A stretch of 64,000 nucleotides of DNA, taken from positions 17,664-81,663 of the forward strand of contig CALXLA010000002.1 in the NCBI GenBank assembly GCA_944389075.1. The letters run 5' to 3'. Below, in pieces: positions 18,389 to 27,268 of the stretch. Positions within the stretch are counted from its first letter, which is position 1. Every line of letters starts with the position of its first letter. The notes below the pieces were generated by a model, which searched no databases, was not told the origin of the DNA, and saw only the letters and a list, made by a program, of their open reading frames with translations. The translations under genes were made by a program, and so were the position numbers. This DNA comes from an uncultured Spirochaetaceae bacterium. Lineage in GTDB: Bacteria > Spirochaetota > Spirochaetia > Sphaerochaetales > Sphaerochaetaceae.

Positions 18389-19206
18389 TGGCTGTCCTTG
18401 CAATACACGATCTTTCGTGTTTTTCCAAATCATCGCTTACAGTAGCGCTTCCTGTAATGGAGGCGCTTTCTGTAGAGACAGCAGTCCTGCCGACAGCTCT
18501 TCTTTCAACGCAGACAGATGGCTTCGATGATATCTACATAAGGGATCTTTCCGGAGATATGACTGCGATCGATGGCAGATTCTCATCTCTGGGACTCAGG
18601 TTCGATGGCATATACTCAGGATTCCTTGCATCTGTTGAGCAGATAGATATCGTTTCATCCATCATCGATAAGTATGCTACGCTTACCCTTGTCGATCCCG
18701 TGATGGGAGATGATGGCAAGCTTTATCAGACGATAACGGAAGATCATGCTGCTGCCATGATCCGTCTTGCACGCAAGGCAGATATAATCACGCCGAACTT
18801 CACTGAAGCATCGATCATCGCGGACATAGGCCCTCTTCCTAAGAAGCTTGACCAGCGCGATATCAAGGACCTCGTGACTGTCCTGAGGTCTCTCGGGCCA
18901 CAGAAAGGCGCCATCACATCCATACCGCTTTCCTCAGGAGGCCTTGGCAATGCAGCATGGGACGGGGATGAGATTAGACTCTTCCAGTATGAGGATATCG
19001 GGGTATCATATCCGGGTTCCGGTGATCTGTTCGCCTCAATCGTCTTTGCTCTTACCGTGAAAGGCGACAGTTTCTTCGGATCTGTACTTCATGCGACATC
19101 GATAGCTTCCATCGCGATAGCTTCCGCGAAGGCGAAGGGACGTGACAGGCGCTTAGGCATTGAGCTGTCTCCTGCCATAGCCGAGATCAGGCGCAGAGCC
19201 CTTTAG
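18388..19206 (+). CDS. Pyridoxal/pyridoxamine kinase (PdxK/PdxY family)
   Basis: This 272-residue ribokinase-fold enzyme phosphorylates vitamin B6 vitamers to keep the PLP supply. Typical segments are an N-terminal IHDLSCFSKSSL in place of the usual S-x-Q-S loop, the ATP/Mg region TLVDPVMGDDGKLY near 110, TPNFTEASII near 140, and the late anion hole YPGSGDLFASIVFALTV with the catalytic aspartate. It is translationally coupled to hexokinase. The end overlaps the convergent patatin gene by 54 nt. Hydroxymethylpyrimidine kinase (ThiD) is an alternative, but the DPVMGDDGKLY form favours the B6 kinases. Confidence 0.85.
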   Translation: MAVLAIHDLSCFSKSSLTVALPVMEALSVETAVLPTALLSTQTDGFDDIYIRDLSGDMTAIDGRFSSLGLRFDGIYSGFLASVEQIDIVSSIIDKYATLTLVDPVMGDDGKLYQTITEDHAAAMIRLARKADIITPNFTEASIIADIGPLPKKLDQRDIKDLVTVLRSLGPQKGAITSIPLSSGGLGNAAWDGDEIRLFQYEDIGVSYPGSGDLFASIVFALTVKGDSFFGSVLHATSIASIAIASAKAKGRDRRLGIELSPAIAEIRRRAL

Positions 19207-20292
19207 CCTCACACTGTCATGCACATCCTCATCAACAAGCCATTCCGCATATTCCCTGAGCTTGCGCTCTGAGAGGTCTGCCATCCTGATTCCTGCATCA
19301 AGCAGTTCCTTCGTATCAGTTGGCTTTATCGAATCGAGCTTGATCTTCTTCTCCAGGACCTGCTCCCAGATCCTGGTATATGAGATATCGCGGATGCTGC
19401 CCGCGATGATATCCACATTCTCAAGCCCGGCTTCCGTGTATATCTTTATGACAGGGGATGCCCAGCTCTTGATTCCTCCTCCGATGTCCTTGTCCTCAAG
19501 GCGGAATCCCGGAGAGCCTGTGGAGAGAGACAGGATCCTGAACTCATCCGCATCTGGATAGAGTTTTCTTGCCTCTGAATAGGCGAGCAGGGCAGGATTG
19601 TTTGCGATAAGCCCTCCATCCACAAGCCTCAGCTGCCTTCTTTCCCTGCTGTCGTAAAGTTCGGAGAGGGGGAAGTACATAGGGGCCGCTGCGCTTGCAC
19701 GGGCTGCTTCCCTCGCAAGGAATGGATTCCCATCCCAGCTCCTGAAAAGATAGCACTTTCCGCTTGCTATATCGAAAGAGACAGCCATTGTAGGCACAAG
19801 CATATCCTTCATCATCACATCGCGGAGCATCGTCTTCAGGAAGTCCTCGAAAGGCGCTGCTGTATACTTGTCCTGCAGTATCGGGTAGAGGATTGTCTTC
19901 GAACTCAATGTGGATGGGAATATCCTCGGGCCATTGTCTATGTATATATCCTTGAAAAGAGTCGGATCCGCCCCCGGCGCGATATATCCCTTTACGTAGT
20001 TCTCCTTTCTGATGAATCCTGTCTTTCTTACGCTCTCCACGGCGAACGGCTGCAGATTCTCAGCAGTCAGTGCCGTCTTCTCTGCAGGAGATGCAAGGCC
20101 CAGCGCAAGAAGCGCTCCTGTACTGGTTCCCGCAATCATGTCGAAATGAGAATAGAGAGGACGCCTGTCACCCATCGACCGGAGTATGCTGTTCAGGCGC
20201 GCGAGCACGACTGAAGGGATTATGCCCCTCATGCCTCCGCCATCTATCGAAAGGATGTATCTTATCTCTCTTTTCCTGCTGAAGAACCACAT
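19153..20292 (-). CDS. Patatin-like phospholipase
   Basis: This 379-residue lipid acyl hydrolase has a Ser-Asp dyad. The oxyanion hole is in SIDGGGMRGIIPSVVLARL, the nucleophile elbow is GTSTG in MIAGTSTGALLALGLASP, and the catalytic aspartate is in VDGGLIANNP. ATG 20292 is chosen because the patatin core begins only 12 residues later; a longer open frame to 20538 covers the divergent radical SAM gene and has an implausible N-terminus. No signal peptide is seen. The 3' end overlaps the pyridoxal kinase gene by 54 nt, tail to tail. Confidence 0.88.
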   Translation of the reverse strand: MWFFSRKREIRYILSIDGGGMRGIIPSVVLARLNSILRSMGDRRPLYSHFDMIAGTSTGALLALGLASPAEKTALTAENLQPFAVESVRKTGFIRKENYVKGYIAPGADPTLFKDIYIDNGPRIFPSTLSSKTILYPILQDKYTAAPFEDFLKTMLRDVMMKDMLVPTMAVSFDIASGKCYLFRSWDGNPFLAREAARASAAAPMYFPLSELYDSRERRQLRLVDGGLIANNPALLAYSEARKLYPDADEFRILSLSTGSPGFRLEDKDIGGGIKSWASPVIKIYTEAGLENVDIIAGSIRDISYTRIWEQVLEKKIKLDSIKPTDTKELLDAGIRMADLSERKLREYAEWLVDEDVHDSVRLKGSAPDLGYGRRQLNA

Positions 20293-20321
20293 GTGAATAA
20301 GATAGCCTCTTTTGGTGTAAA

Positions 20322-20350
20322 TTGACAGTGGAGAAATAGGGAAGTAACAT
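20322..20350 (+). promoter_or_regulatory. Promoter of the radical SAM gene
   Basis: Consensus TTGACA (20322-20327), 17 nt, TAACAT (20345-20350). The ATG at 20360 follows after 9 nt, so the predicted leader is at most a few bases. Confidence 0.65.
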
Positions 20351-20359
20351 GCACTCGCT

Positions 20360-21298
20360 ATGGAAAAGAATGAATACAGCGACTGCATCCTCTGTCCGAA
20401 TATGTGCCATGTGAATCGTATGGAAACAACAGGCATCTGCCGCCAGAAAGATACTGTCAGGATTGCATGGGCAGGACTGCATAGAGGCGAAGAGCCTCCT
20501 ATAACAGGAGAACATGGCTCCGGCATGATTTTCTTCACAGGCTGTCCCCTTCATTGCCAGTACTGCCAGAACAGGCAGATCTCCGGAAGCGATGGCGATA
20601 ATTACGGAATAGATGTATCAGAGGATGAGCTTTCATCCATCATGCTTTCGCTTCAGGAAGATGGGGCGGCGACGCTCAATCTTGTAACTGGAACGCATTT
20701 CATTCCTTCCATAACAGCTGCTCTTGATAAAGCCAGAGCAGAAGGTTTCTCGATTCCTGTCGTATGGAACAGCTCAGGTTACGAATCAATCCATGGCCTT
20801 GAATTGATCGATCCATATGTCGATCTCTACCTTCTGGACTGCAAGACTCTTTCATGCCAGACAGCTTCCAGATTCTGCAGAAAAGAGAAATATGCAGATT
20901 ATATCATTCCGGTAATGGACTGGATTAAAGAACATCATCCAACTACAGATCTGGAAAGTCTCAGGGGTACTGTCCTCCGGCATCTTGTATTTCCAGGAGA
21001 GCTTGAGAGCAGCATCAGTTTCCTCCGCTATTTCGCGGAGCACTATAAGGATAATTTCATATTGTCATTCATGACGCAGTTCGTACCGCCAAAGGAGAAG
21101 ATATATTTCCCATCTATCTCTGAAGATGAGATAGACAGGATTCTTTCGCTGATGGATTCACTCGGAATAGAGGATGGATTCATGCAGGATCCTGATGAGG
21201 ATGACATCCTGTGGATTCCTGATTTCACGAAGGATGTACCTTTCCCTGAGTCATTTGCTGACCCGGATCCTTATTTCCTTTCCATCAAGCACCGATAA
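20360..21298 (+). CDS. Radical SAM protein, PflA-like
   Basis: This 312-residue radical SAM enzyme has an N-terminal cysteine-rich stretch (CILCPNMC and a further Cys in TGICRQ) preceding the [4Fe-4S]-SAM motif CPLHCQYCQ with Cys62, Cys66 and Cys69. The segment following, from NLVTGTHF onwards, fits the PflA-like (YfkAB/AmrS-like) branch. The likely role is activation of a glycyl-radical enzyme or a peptide modification, but no partner is adjacent. It is divergent from patatin, and its last 14 nt overlap pyrH. Confidence 0.85.
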   Translation: MEKNEYSDCILCPNMCHVNRMETTGICRQKDTVRIAWAGLHRGEEPPITGEHGSGMIFFTGCPLHCQYCQNRQISGSDGDNYGIDVSEDELSSIMLSLQEDGAATLNLVTGTHFIPSITAALDKARAEGFSIPVVWNSSGYESIHGLELIDPYVDLYLLDCKTLSCQTASRFCRKEKYADYIIPVMDWIKEHHPTTDLESLRGTVLRHLVFPGELESSISFLRYFAEHYKDNFILSFMTQFVPPKEKIYFPSISEDEIDRILSLMDSLGIEDGFMQDPDEDDILWIPDFTKDVPFPESFADPDPYFLSIKHR

Positions 21299-21977
21299 TC
21301 GTTCCGACAGCTTCTCTTCCTTCGAGGATTGCTATCGTATTTTCGATGTTCCTTCCGTCTGCGCAGATTACGGTTATCCCGCTTTCCTCAGCCATACGGG
21401 AGGCAACAGGGTCGAATGGGGTGTTCTTTCCCGGAGACCATTCATCGCCGACCATTTTCCTGAAGTCCTGCCAGCTTATTGTGTCGATTGGCGTTGCGTC
21501 CGGGTTTGTCCTCGGATCGTCTGTATAGACTTTCTTTATGTTCGAGAGATTAATCACCCTCTTCGCGCCGTAGCGTTTCGCAAGGTATACAGCGTCCGTG
21601 TCTGTGGAGAAGCCCGGCTTCCAGCCACCTGCCACGAGTATCCTTCCTGAGAAGCTTATATCCTCAGCTGTGGGATCTGTCACGATCCCGGGTGATGAAA
21701 GGGGGGCGAAGGCAGCCTGAACGAGCATAGCGTTCAGATGTGTTGCCCTGATTCCTATCCAGTCGAGTGCAGCTGCCGATGCCTCTGGCGATACGGCCTT
21801 GAGTGCCTGCTGGTAAATCCTTGCAGGAGCTCCGCCGCCGATGACGAATATAAGCTTGTCGTCCTTGTTCGCTGCAAGATATTCTCCGATGCTTTCCCTG
21901 AATGATCTGAGAAATTCAGGATCCGGCCTGTCTGGTGCGATTATCGAACCGCCCACTGATAATACTGTAATGCTCAC
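21285..21977 (-). CDS. pyrH: UMP kinase, archaeal-type PyrH
   Basis: This 230-residue amino acid kinase-fold enzyme phosphorylates UMP to UDP. Visible are LSVGGSII at the N-terminus, FVIGGGAPARIYQQAL, GGWKPGFSTDTDAVYLA and VINLSNIKKVYTDDPRTNPDA. The form GGWKPGFSTD marks the archaeal-type subfamily found in some spirochaetes rather than the hexameric bacterial PyrH. The start is GTG, 6 nt after a TGA-TATATT box, with no Shine-Dalgarno. Confidence 0.9.
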   Translation of the reverse strand: MSITVLSVGGSIIAPDRPDPEFLRSFRESIGEYLAANKDDKLIFVIGGGAPARIYQQALKAVSPEASAAALDWIGIRATHLNAMLVQAAFAPLSSPGIVTDPTAEDISFSGRILVAGGWKPGFSTDTDAVYLAKRYGAKRVINLSNIKKVYTDDPRTNPDATPIDTISWQDFRKMVGDEWSPGKNTPFDPVASRMAEESGITVICADGRNIENTIAILEGREAVGTIIGA

Positions 21978-21983
21978 ACTGAG

Positions 21984-21992
21984 AATATATCA
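21984..21992 (-). promoter_or_regulatory. Extended -10 before pyrH
   Basis: On the minus strand, TGA-TATATT spans 21992-21984. The GTG start at 21977 follows after 6 nt. No good -35 is visible, as is common for extended -10 promoters. Confidence 0.5.
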
Positions 21993-22043
21993 CGGACTGG
22001 CAGAAATCGCCACTGAGCGTGTATTAATTACAGGAGGTGAGGA

Positions 22044-22472
22044 ATGAATCACTTGAACAGCATACTTCTTGAGGGAGTAATCGTGGATGACCCCAAGAAA
22101 ATCGATCTTTCGGAAAAGGATCCGATGACCACATCACGTCTTGCGAAATTCGATATTGCAAGCGACCGCTATTACGTTGACAAGAATGGTGCGAAGAATG
22201 TCGAGACAGTCTTTATCGGCATACAGTGCTGGAACATGATGGCGGACAGGTGTATCGAGAAGCTTGAGAAAGGAATGACTGTAAGGGTTGTCGGAAGACT
22301 GAGGCAGAACAGATGGATCACGACCGAAGGAGCCGCCAGACGTTCGATAGAGATTGTCGCGGATCATGTCGAATACAGATCCCTCAGATCAAAGAACAAG
22401 GCTGAGATCCTCGAGAGCGATGAGTCTGAGCGGGAGAAGATGGGTGAGCCTGAAGTCCTTTACAAGTTCTGA
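22044..22472 (+). CDS. ssb: Single-stranded DNA-binding protein (OB fold)
   Basis: This 142-residue OB-fold protein has LNSILLEGVIVDDP at the start, the central SRLAKFDIASDRYY, and VETVFIGIQCWNMMADRCIEKLEKG with VRVVGRLRQNRW, the usual SSB core. The acidic C-terminal tip is replaced by GEPEVLYKF, which still ends in an aromatic residue but lacks the DDDIPF form, so partner recruitment may differ. AGGAGG precedes the ATG by 6 nt. It may be a second, specialised SSB. Confidence 0.85.
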   Translation: MNHLNSILLEGVIVDDPKKIDLSEKDPMTTSRLAKFDIASDRYYVDKNGAKNVETVFIGIQCWNMMADRCIEKLEKGMTVRVVGRLRQNRWITTEGAARRSIEIVADHVEYRSLRSKNKAEILESDESEREKMGEPEVLYKF

Positions 22473-22489
22473 GATGCCGCTGTCTCCGG

Positions 22490-22681
22490 CTACCAGTGGT
22501 AATGTGGCGGTGGAGGTGGCGGCGGTGGCGGGTAGTGCACATGCGGCACATACCACGGCCCAAGCGCGATATCAATCATATCCGATGCGATATCAAGCGT
22601 CCTTGATGCATAGAACAGCTCTGATGTCGTGCATGATGTGATTGTGAACACAAGCAGGAATATGGCCATGAGTTTCTTCAT
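22490..22681 (-). CDS. Small lipoprotein with polyproline/His tail
   Basis: This 63-residue protein has a lipoprotein signal peptide (MKKLMAIFLLVFTITSC, lipobox cysteine at 17) and a C-terminal run of nine prolines ending PHYHW. ATG 22681 is preferred over the in-frame ATG at 22687 because a TAGAAT box ends exactly 6 nt before it, the spacing seen at other starts here. It would be anchored in a membrane facing the periplasm. The function is unknown. Confidence 0.7.
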   Translation of the reverse strand: MKKLMAIFLLVFTITSCTTSELFYASRTLDIASDMIDIALGPWYVPHVHYPPPPPPPPPHYHW

Positions 22682-22687
22682 AGCCAT

Positions 22688-22693
22688 ATTCTA
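22688..22693 (-). promoter_or_regulatory. -10 box before the small lipoprotein
   Basis: Minus-strand TAGAAT (22693-22688) is followed by 6 nt and the ATG at 22681. No Shine-Dalgarno and no clear -35. Confidence 0.45.
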
Positions 22694-22709
22694 CTTCAGC
22701 ATGCTGAAA

Positions 22710-24332
22710 TCAAAAACCATTATTTCTCAGTTCCGAACGCCTGATCTTGCCGCTTATTGTCTTCGGAAGCTCTTCTGAGAATTCGATGTGCCGTATCCAT
22801 TTGTATTCAGCAAGACGGGTATTGCAGAATTCCCTGATCTCATTCCTGAGCTTATCCGAAGCCTCGGCTTTGTCCGAAAGAACCACAAAGGCCTTTATCG
22901 CCTGACCGCGGAGTCTGTCTGGTATTCCGATAACGGAACACTCAATAACAGCCGGATGCTCAAGAAGTATGTTCTCAATCTCTCCGGGGCCTATCCTGAA
23001 TCCTCCGCTTTTTATCACGTCATCAGCTCTTCCGTGGAACCAGAACAGTCCTTTCTCATCCTTCCAGCCAGTGTCCCCTGTGTGGTATACGCTGCCTCTC
23101 CATACATTGCTGTACAGCTCTGGATTATCGAGATAGGAAGTGAAGATGCCAAGGCTGTGGTCTTCTTTCGGCCTGACCACGATTTCACCGATTTCCCCTG
23201 TAGCGGCTTCCGTACCATCCTCCCTCTGTATGAAAACAGAGAAGAGAGGGGAGGGACGCCCCATGGAACCTGGTTCCGCATCTCCGCTGAAATCAGCAGT
23301 AAGCAGCACAGTCTCGCTCTGGCCATAGCCTTCGCGGAGCTTCAGGCCTGTCTTCTCATAGAAAAGCCTGAAGACCTCAGGCGAAAGGTATTCCCCTGCT
23401 GTCGAAGCGCTTTCAAGCGATGGAAGCTCCGGAATCCCTTTCTTCGCGAGATATCTGTAGACAGTCGGTGGTGCGCAGAACGATGTGACTGAGAATCTGT
23501 TTATGACAGATGCAAGCTTCAGGGGATCGAATGTATCGAAATCATAAGCCATTACTGCTGATTCCGTGAGCCACTGCCCATAGATCTTTCCCCAGCTTGC
23601 CTTTGCCCATCCTGTCTCCGCGACAGTGAAATGGAGTCCGCCATCACGGGTTTTCTGCCAGTCCCTTGCCGTGATTATATGGGCAAGAGGGTATGTGAAA
23701 TCATGGATTACAGCCTTGGGATATCCAGTGGTGCCTGATGTGAAGTAGATGACCATGTCATCATGAGCGGATGTCTCAGGTCTCTGAAGGTATTCAGGCT
23801 CATCCGCAGCCTCCTTCATGATGTTTCTCAGCCCGAAGCCATCTTCCACTGTCCAGAGAATGATATCATTTCCGGTTTTCACTGCACCTTCCCTTATATG
23901 GCTGATGAGACTTGCCTCCGGTGCTGCGATCACCGCATCTGCATCTGATGCCGAGAACCTGTATGCGAAATCATCAGGGGTGAGCATGTTCGTCATCGGA
24001 ATCATCACTGCGCCGATTTTGTGGAGCGCCACGGATATCAGCCAGTAGCTCCAATGCCTTTTGAGGGTAAGAGCGACTCTTTTACCTCTGCCTATTCCTG
24101 AGGCGATGAGTGCATTCGCAAGCTTTGAGCTTTCCCTGTCGATGTCGCCGAATGTGAAGGTCCTCTCATCGCCTTCATCATTGCACCAGACAAGAGCTCT
24201 CTTCTCTGGAGTCCTGGAAGCTATCCGCGAGACCACATCCCAGCCGAAATTGAAGTTCCCAGGATATGTTATCTCTTCTTCCGTGCTTCCATCGCTCAGC
24301 GTCCTGATCCTGAGATATTCCTCAAGAATCAT
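22710..24332 (-). CDS. Acyl-CoA synthetase (AMP-forming)
   Basis: This 540-residue adenylate-forming ligase activates a carboxylic acid, probably a medium- or short-chain acyl group, to its CoA thioester. Core motifs present are YFTSGTTGYPK near 205 (A3), GYGQSE near 345 (A5), YHTGDTGWKDEKG and the hinge GRADDVIKSGGFRIGP near 440 (A7-A8). The catalytic lysine is in LPKTISGKIRRSEL at the end (A10). It is the last gene of the fatty acid operon (ATGA overlap with accA), so it may recycle exogenous or released fatty acids. No acyl-ACP synthetase features stand out. Confidence 0.9.
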   Translation of the reverse strand: MILEEYLRIRTLSDGSTEEEITYPGNFNFGWDVVSRIASRTPEKRALVWCNDEGDERTFTFGDIDRESSKLANALIASGIGRGKRVALTLKRHWSYWLISVALHKIGAVMIPMTNMLTPDDFAYRFSASDADAVIAAPEASLISHIREGAVKTGNDIILWTVEDGFGLRNIMKEAADEPEYLQRPETSAHDDMVIYFTSGTTGYPKAVIHDFTYPLAHIITARDWQKTRDGGLHFTVAETGWAKASWGKIYGQWLTESAVMAYDFDTFDPLKLASVINRFSVTSFCAPPTVYRYLAKKGIPELPSLESASTAGEYLSPEVFRLFYEKTGLKLREGYGQSETVLLTADFSGDAEPGSMGRPSPLFSVFIQREDGTEAATGEIGEIVVRPKEDHSLGIFTSYLDNPELYSNVWRGSVYHTGDTGWKDEKGLFWFHGRADDVIKSGGFRIGPGEIENILLEHPAVIECSVIGIPDRLRGQAIKAFVVLSDKAEASDKLRNEIREFCNTRLAEYKWIRHIEFSEELPKTISGKIRRSELRNNGF

Positions 24333-25108
24333 ATCGCCACCCCGGATCCGAATGCGCGGAAGCGCTGATAGCGGTCTTCCTTTATGTCCTCAATCTGAAG
24401 AAGCTTCTGCATTTCGCTGTAGAGCTCTGAGCTGAGTTTCTTATAGAAAGATGGACTGCCGATGTCATCCTCAGGGATTATCCTCTCACAGATTCCGAAT
24501 GAATATGCATCCTGTGCTGTAAGCCGCAGATTCTCCGCAGCAGCATCCGCAAGAGATGCATCCTTGTAGAGTATTGATGCACAGCCTTCCGGGGATATCA
24601 CGGAATAAACTGAGTTCTCAAGCATCCACACCCTGTTGGCTGTCGCAAGAGCCAGAGCTCCTCCTGAGCCTCCTTCACCGATAAGCACGGCAATAACAGG
24701 TACAGGAAGATCCATCATCTCCATAAGGTTCTCCGCAATGGCAGAACCCTGTCCGCGCTCCTCGGCACCGATTCCGCAGTAAGCTCCCGAGGTGTCTACG
24801 AATGTTATTATGGGCCTTTGGAACTTGGCTGCTTCCTTCATGAGACGGAGCGCCTTCCTGTAGCCTTCAGGCTCAGGTGCGCCGAAAGAGTGCTCGACTC
24901 TCTCTGCAGCTGTATGGCCTTTCTCTATTCCTATGACGGTGACAGGCATATCCTCAAGCATTGCGATGCCTCCGATTATGGCTCTGTCATCCCTGTATCT
25001 CCTGTCTCCATGGAGCTCGAAGAAGGAAGAGAAGCATGATCCTATATAATCGGCTGCTGTGGGCCTGTCTGTCTTCCTGGCAATCCTGACGCGCTCATAT
25101 GCATCCAT
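24329..25108 (-). CDS. accA: Acetyl-CoA carboxylase carboxyltransferase subunit alpha
   Basis: This 259-residue subunit of acetyl-CoA carboxylase pairs with AccD to transfer CO2 from carboxybiotin to acetyl-CoA. Conserved parts are DFIGSCF-like YIGSCFSSFFELHGDR, the oxyanion region TFVDTSGAYCGIGAEERGQG near 120-140, and GEGGSGGALAL near 165. It is shorter at the N-terminus than the E. coli protein (319) but has the complete crotonase core. One-base overlap with accD. Confidence 0.93.
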   Translation of the reverse strand: MDAYERVRIARKTDRPTAADYIGSCFSSFFELHGDRRYRDDRAIIGGIAMLEDMPVTVIGIEKGHTAAERVEHSFGAPEPEGYRKALRLMKEAAKFQRPIITFVDTSGAYCGIGAEERGQGSAIAENLMEMMDLPVPVIAVLIGEGGSGGALALATANRVWMLENSVYSVISPEGCASILYKDASLADAAAENLRLTAQDAYSFGICERIIPEDDIGSPSFYKKLSSELYSEMQKLLQIEDIKEDRYQRFRAFGSGVAI

Positions 25109-25956
25109 CAGATAGCCCTCCTGTGCATTCTGAGAAGCGAGGATATCGCAGCTTTCATTTCGCTTCTTGGTACGATTGCATCGACAAATCCATGTGAAAG
25201 AAGGGACTCAGATGTCTGGAATCCTTTCGGCAGGGGCTGTCTTGTCGTCTGCTCGATGACTCTTGCGCCTGCAAAGCCTATCGTTGCACCCGGTTCTGCC
25301 AGGATTATATCGCCTTCCATCGCGAAGCTTGCAGTCACTCCGCCTGTCGTCGGATCCGTGAGGACAGTTATGTACAGAAGCCCCTTGCTGCTGTGTCTTT
25401 TCACGGCACCGCTTGTCTTTGCCATCTGCATGAGGGAAAGAAGCCCTTCCTGCATCCTTGCTCCTCCTGATACCGTGAATCCCACTACAGGCAGGCAGTG
25501 CTCGCTTGCATATTCAAACAGTCTTGAGATCTTCTCGCCGCATGCAGCTCCCATCGAGCCCATCATGAAGTTCGGATCCATTGCGAATATCGCGGCATCA
25601 AAGCCTCCGATAGTGCAGAGACCTGTGATTGCTGATTCCTTTTCACCGCTGATGGCCTGAGCCTTTCTCAGCTTCTCCTCATAGGAAGGGAAGGAGAGCG
25701 GATCAGTGCTTACGATATCCTGGAAAAGCTCCTGGAAGCTCTTCCTGTCAGCAATCATCGTGATGCGCTCTCTCGCGCCAAGGCGGAAATGATAGCCGCA
25801 TCTGCAAGTCCAGTTGCTGTTCCTGAAAGCGCTTTCCTTCATAGTCACATGGCAGTTCGGACAAGTTCTCTCTGCCTCACCATGAAGAGGTTCCGCAGAT
25901 CTTCCTGCCTTCTCAAGCGCATTATCCGGGTGATATATGAATCTGATTTCCTTCAT
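25108..25956 (-). CDS. accD: Acetyl-CoA carboxylase carboxyltransferase subunit beta
   Basis: This 282-residue partner of AccA starts at ATG 25956, after AGAGG in the accC tail; a 14-codon longer open frame has no better support. The N-terminal zinc ribbon begins normally (CPNC) but the second pair reads C-R-C (TCRCGYHF) with one residue between the cysteines instead of two. The carboxyltransferase core follows with FTVSGGARMQEGLLSLMQMAK and VLTDPTTGGVTASFA. The enzyme makes malonyl-CoA. The spacing oddity is real in the DNA and deserves checking in relatives. Confidence 0.92.
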   Translation of the reverse strand: MKEIRFIYHPDNALEKAGRSAEPLHGEAERTCPNCHVTMKESAFRNSNWTCRCGYHFRLGARERITMIADRKSFQELFQDIVSTDPLSFPSYEEKLRKAQAISGEKESAITGLCTIGGFDAAIFAMDPNFMMGSMGAACGEKISRLFEYASEHCLPVVGFTVSGGARMQEGLLSLMQMAKTSGAVKRHSSKGLLYITVLTDPTTGGVTASFAMEGDIILAEPGATIGFAGARVIEQTTRQPLPKGFQTSESLLSHGFVDAIVPRSEMKAAISSLLRMHRRAI

Positions 25957-25963
25957 TTTTCCA

Positions 25964-27268
25964 TTACCTCTCAAGCAGCGATGTATCGTAGCAGCCATCT
26001 TCGAAGGCCTTGCCCGATATTATCCCTATCTGCTTTCCGATGTTTGTATCGACACCGTAGATGACAAGCTCGCAGAGCGATGCCTTGAGCTTCCTTATTG
26101 ATTCCTCGCGTTTCCCTGCGAAGACTATCAGCTTGCCGATAAGCGAATCATAGAACGGCGTTATGATAGTGCCCGGTTCTACGAATGTATCGAATCTGAC
26201 GAAAGGCCCTCCGGGAAGGTGTATTGCCGTTATCTCACCGGCACCTGCCGCATTGACCCTGACCTCGATAGCCGATCCCTTCAGCCTGATATCCTTTCTT
26301 GTGAATGCAAGCGGTATACCTGCCGCGATCCTGATCTGCCATTTTACAAGATCAATTCCTGTCAGGATCTCAGTGACTCCGTGCTCGACCTGCAGCCGGA
26401 CATTCATCTCAAGGAACCAGAATCTTCCATTCTTATCCATGAGGAACTCAAGCGTTCCGATTCCTGTGTATCCGATTTTCCTTATCGCTTCCTCGCACTT
26501 CGAAAGGAGAGCTTCCCTGGCTGATTCTGAAACAGCAGGGGAGGGAGATTCCTCGATAAGCTTCTGATGATTCATCTGTATGGAGCAGTCCCTTTCCCCC
26601 AATGCGACTGCATGGCCTTCCTCATCAGAGATTATCTGCACCTCTATATGCCTGGCGTTCTCTATCAGCTTCTCAAGGTACAGGCCCTCATCGGAGAATG
26701 CCGCGAGGCTCTCAGCTCTTGCTATCGGCCAGATGGACTTAAGCTCATCACTGCTGTATACGGGCCTGATCCCGCGTCCGCCGCCGCCTGAGCGTGCTTT
26801 GAGCATCACAGGGTATCCTATCTTTTCCGCTTTGCTCAGTGCAATCTCAAGGGAGTCGAGGCTTTCTGTTCCCGGAATCGCCTCAAGTCCTGCTTTCTCA
26901 GCAGCTTCCTTCATGGCAGCCTTGTCCGAGAGGCGTTCCATCTCATCTGATGCCGGACCGATGAATGCAATGCCATTATCACGGCAGAGGCGTGCGAATG
27001 ATGCATTCTCAGAAAGGAAACCATAGCCAGGATGTATTGCGGCCGCTTTCACCGCAAGGGCCGCACTGACAATCCTTTCTGCGTTGAGATAGCTGTCTTT
27101 CGCGGCCGCAGGTCCTATGCATACAGCTTCATCTGCAAGTGCGGTATGGAGTGAGTTCCTGTCTGCTTCGGAATAGATGGCCACAGTCTTTATGCCCATC
27201 TCCTTGCAGGCCCTGATGATCCTTACGGCAATCTCGCCGCGGTTCGCAATCAGGATTTTTGAGAACAT
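25964..27268 (-). CDS. accC: Acetyl-CoA carboxylase biotin carboxylase
   Basis: This 434-residue ATP-grasp enzyme carboxylates the biotin on AccB. Visible are the N-terminal LIANRGEIAVRIIRACKEMG, the glycine-rich ATP lid KARSGGGGRGIRPV near 165, the metal-binding FLEMNVRLQVEHGVTE near 290, and FYDSLIGKLIVFAG near the end. The start overlaps the fabZ end by 19 nt. Confidence 0.95.
   Translation of the reverse strand: MFSKILIANRGEIAVRIIRACKEMGIKTVAIYSEADRNSLHTALADEAVCIGPAAAKDSYLNAERIVSAALAVKAAAIHPGYGFLSENASFARLCRDNGIAFIGPASDEMERLSDKAAMKEAAEKAGLEAIPGTESLDSLEIALSKAEKIGYPVMLKARSGGGGRGIRPVYSSDELKSIWPIARAESLAAFSDEGLYLEKLIENARHIEVQIISDEEGHAVALGERDCSIQMNHQKLIEESPSPAVSESAREALLSKCEEAIRKIGYTGIGTLEFLMDKNGRFWFLEMNVRLQVEHGVTEILTGIDLVKWQIRIAAGIPLAFTRKDIRLKGSAIEVRVNAAGAGEITAIHLPGGPFVRFDTFVEPGTIITPFYDSLIGKLIVFAGKREESIRKLKASLCELVIYGVDTNIGKQIGIISGKAFEDGCYDTSLLER

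Noticed and set aside
19153..20538. Longer patatin reading frame starting at 20538
   Set aside because: The extra 82 codons lie opposite the radical SAM gene and its promoter, and the patatin core begins right after ATG 20292.
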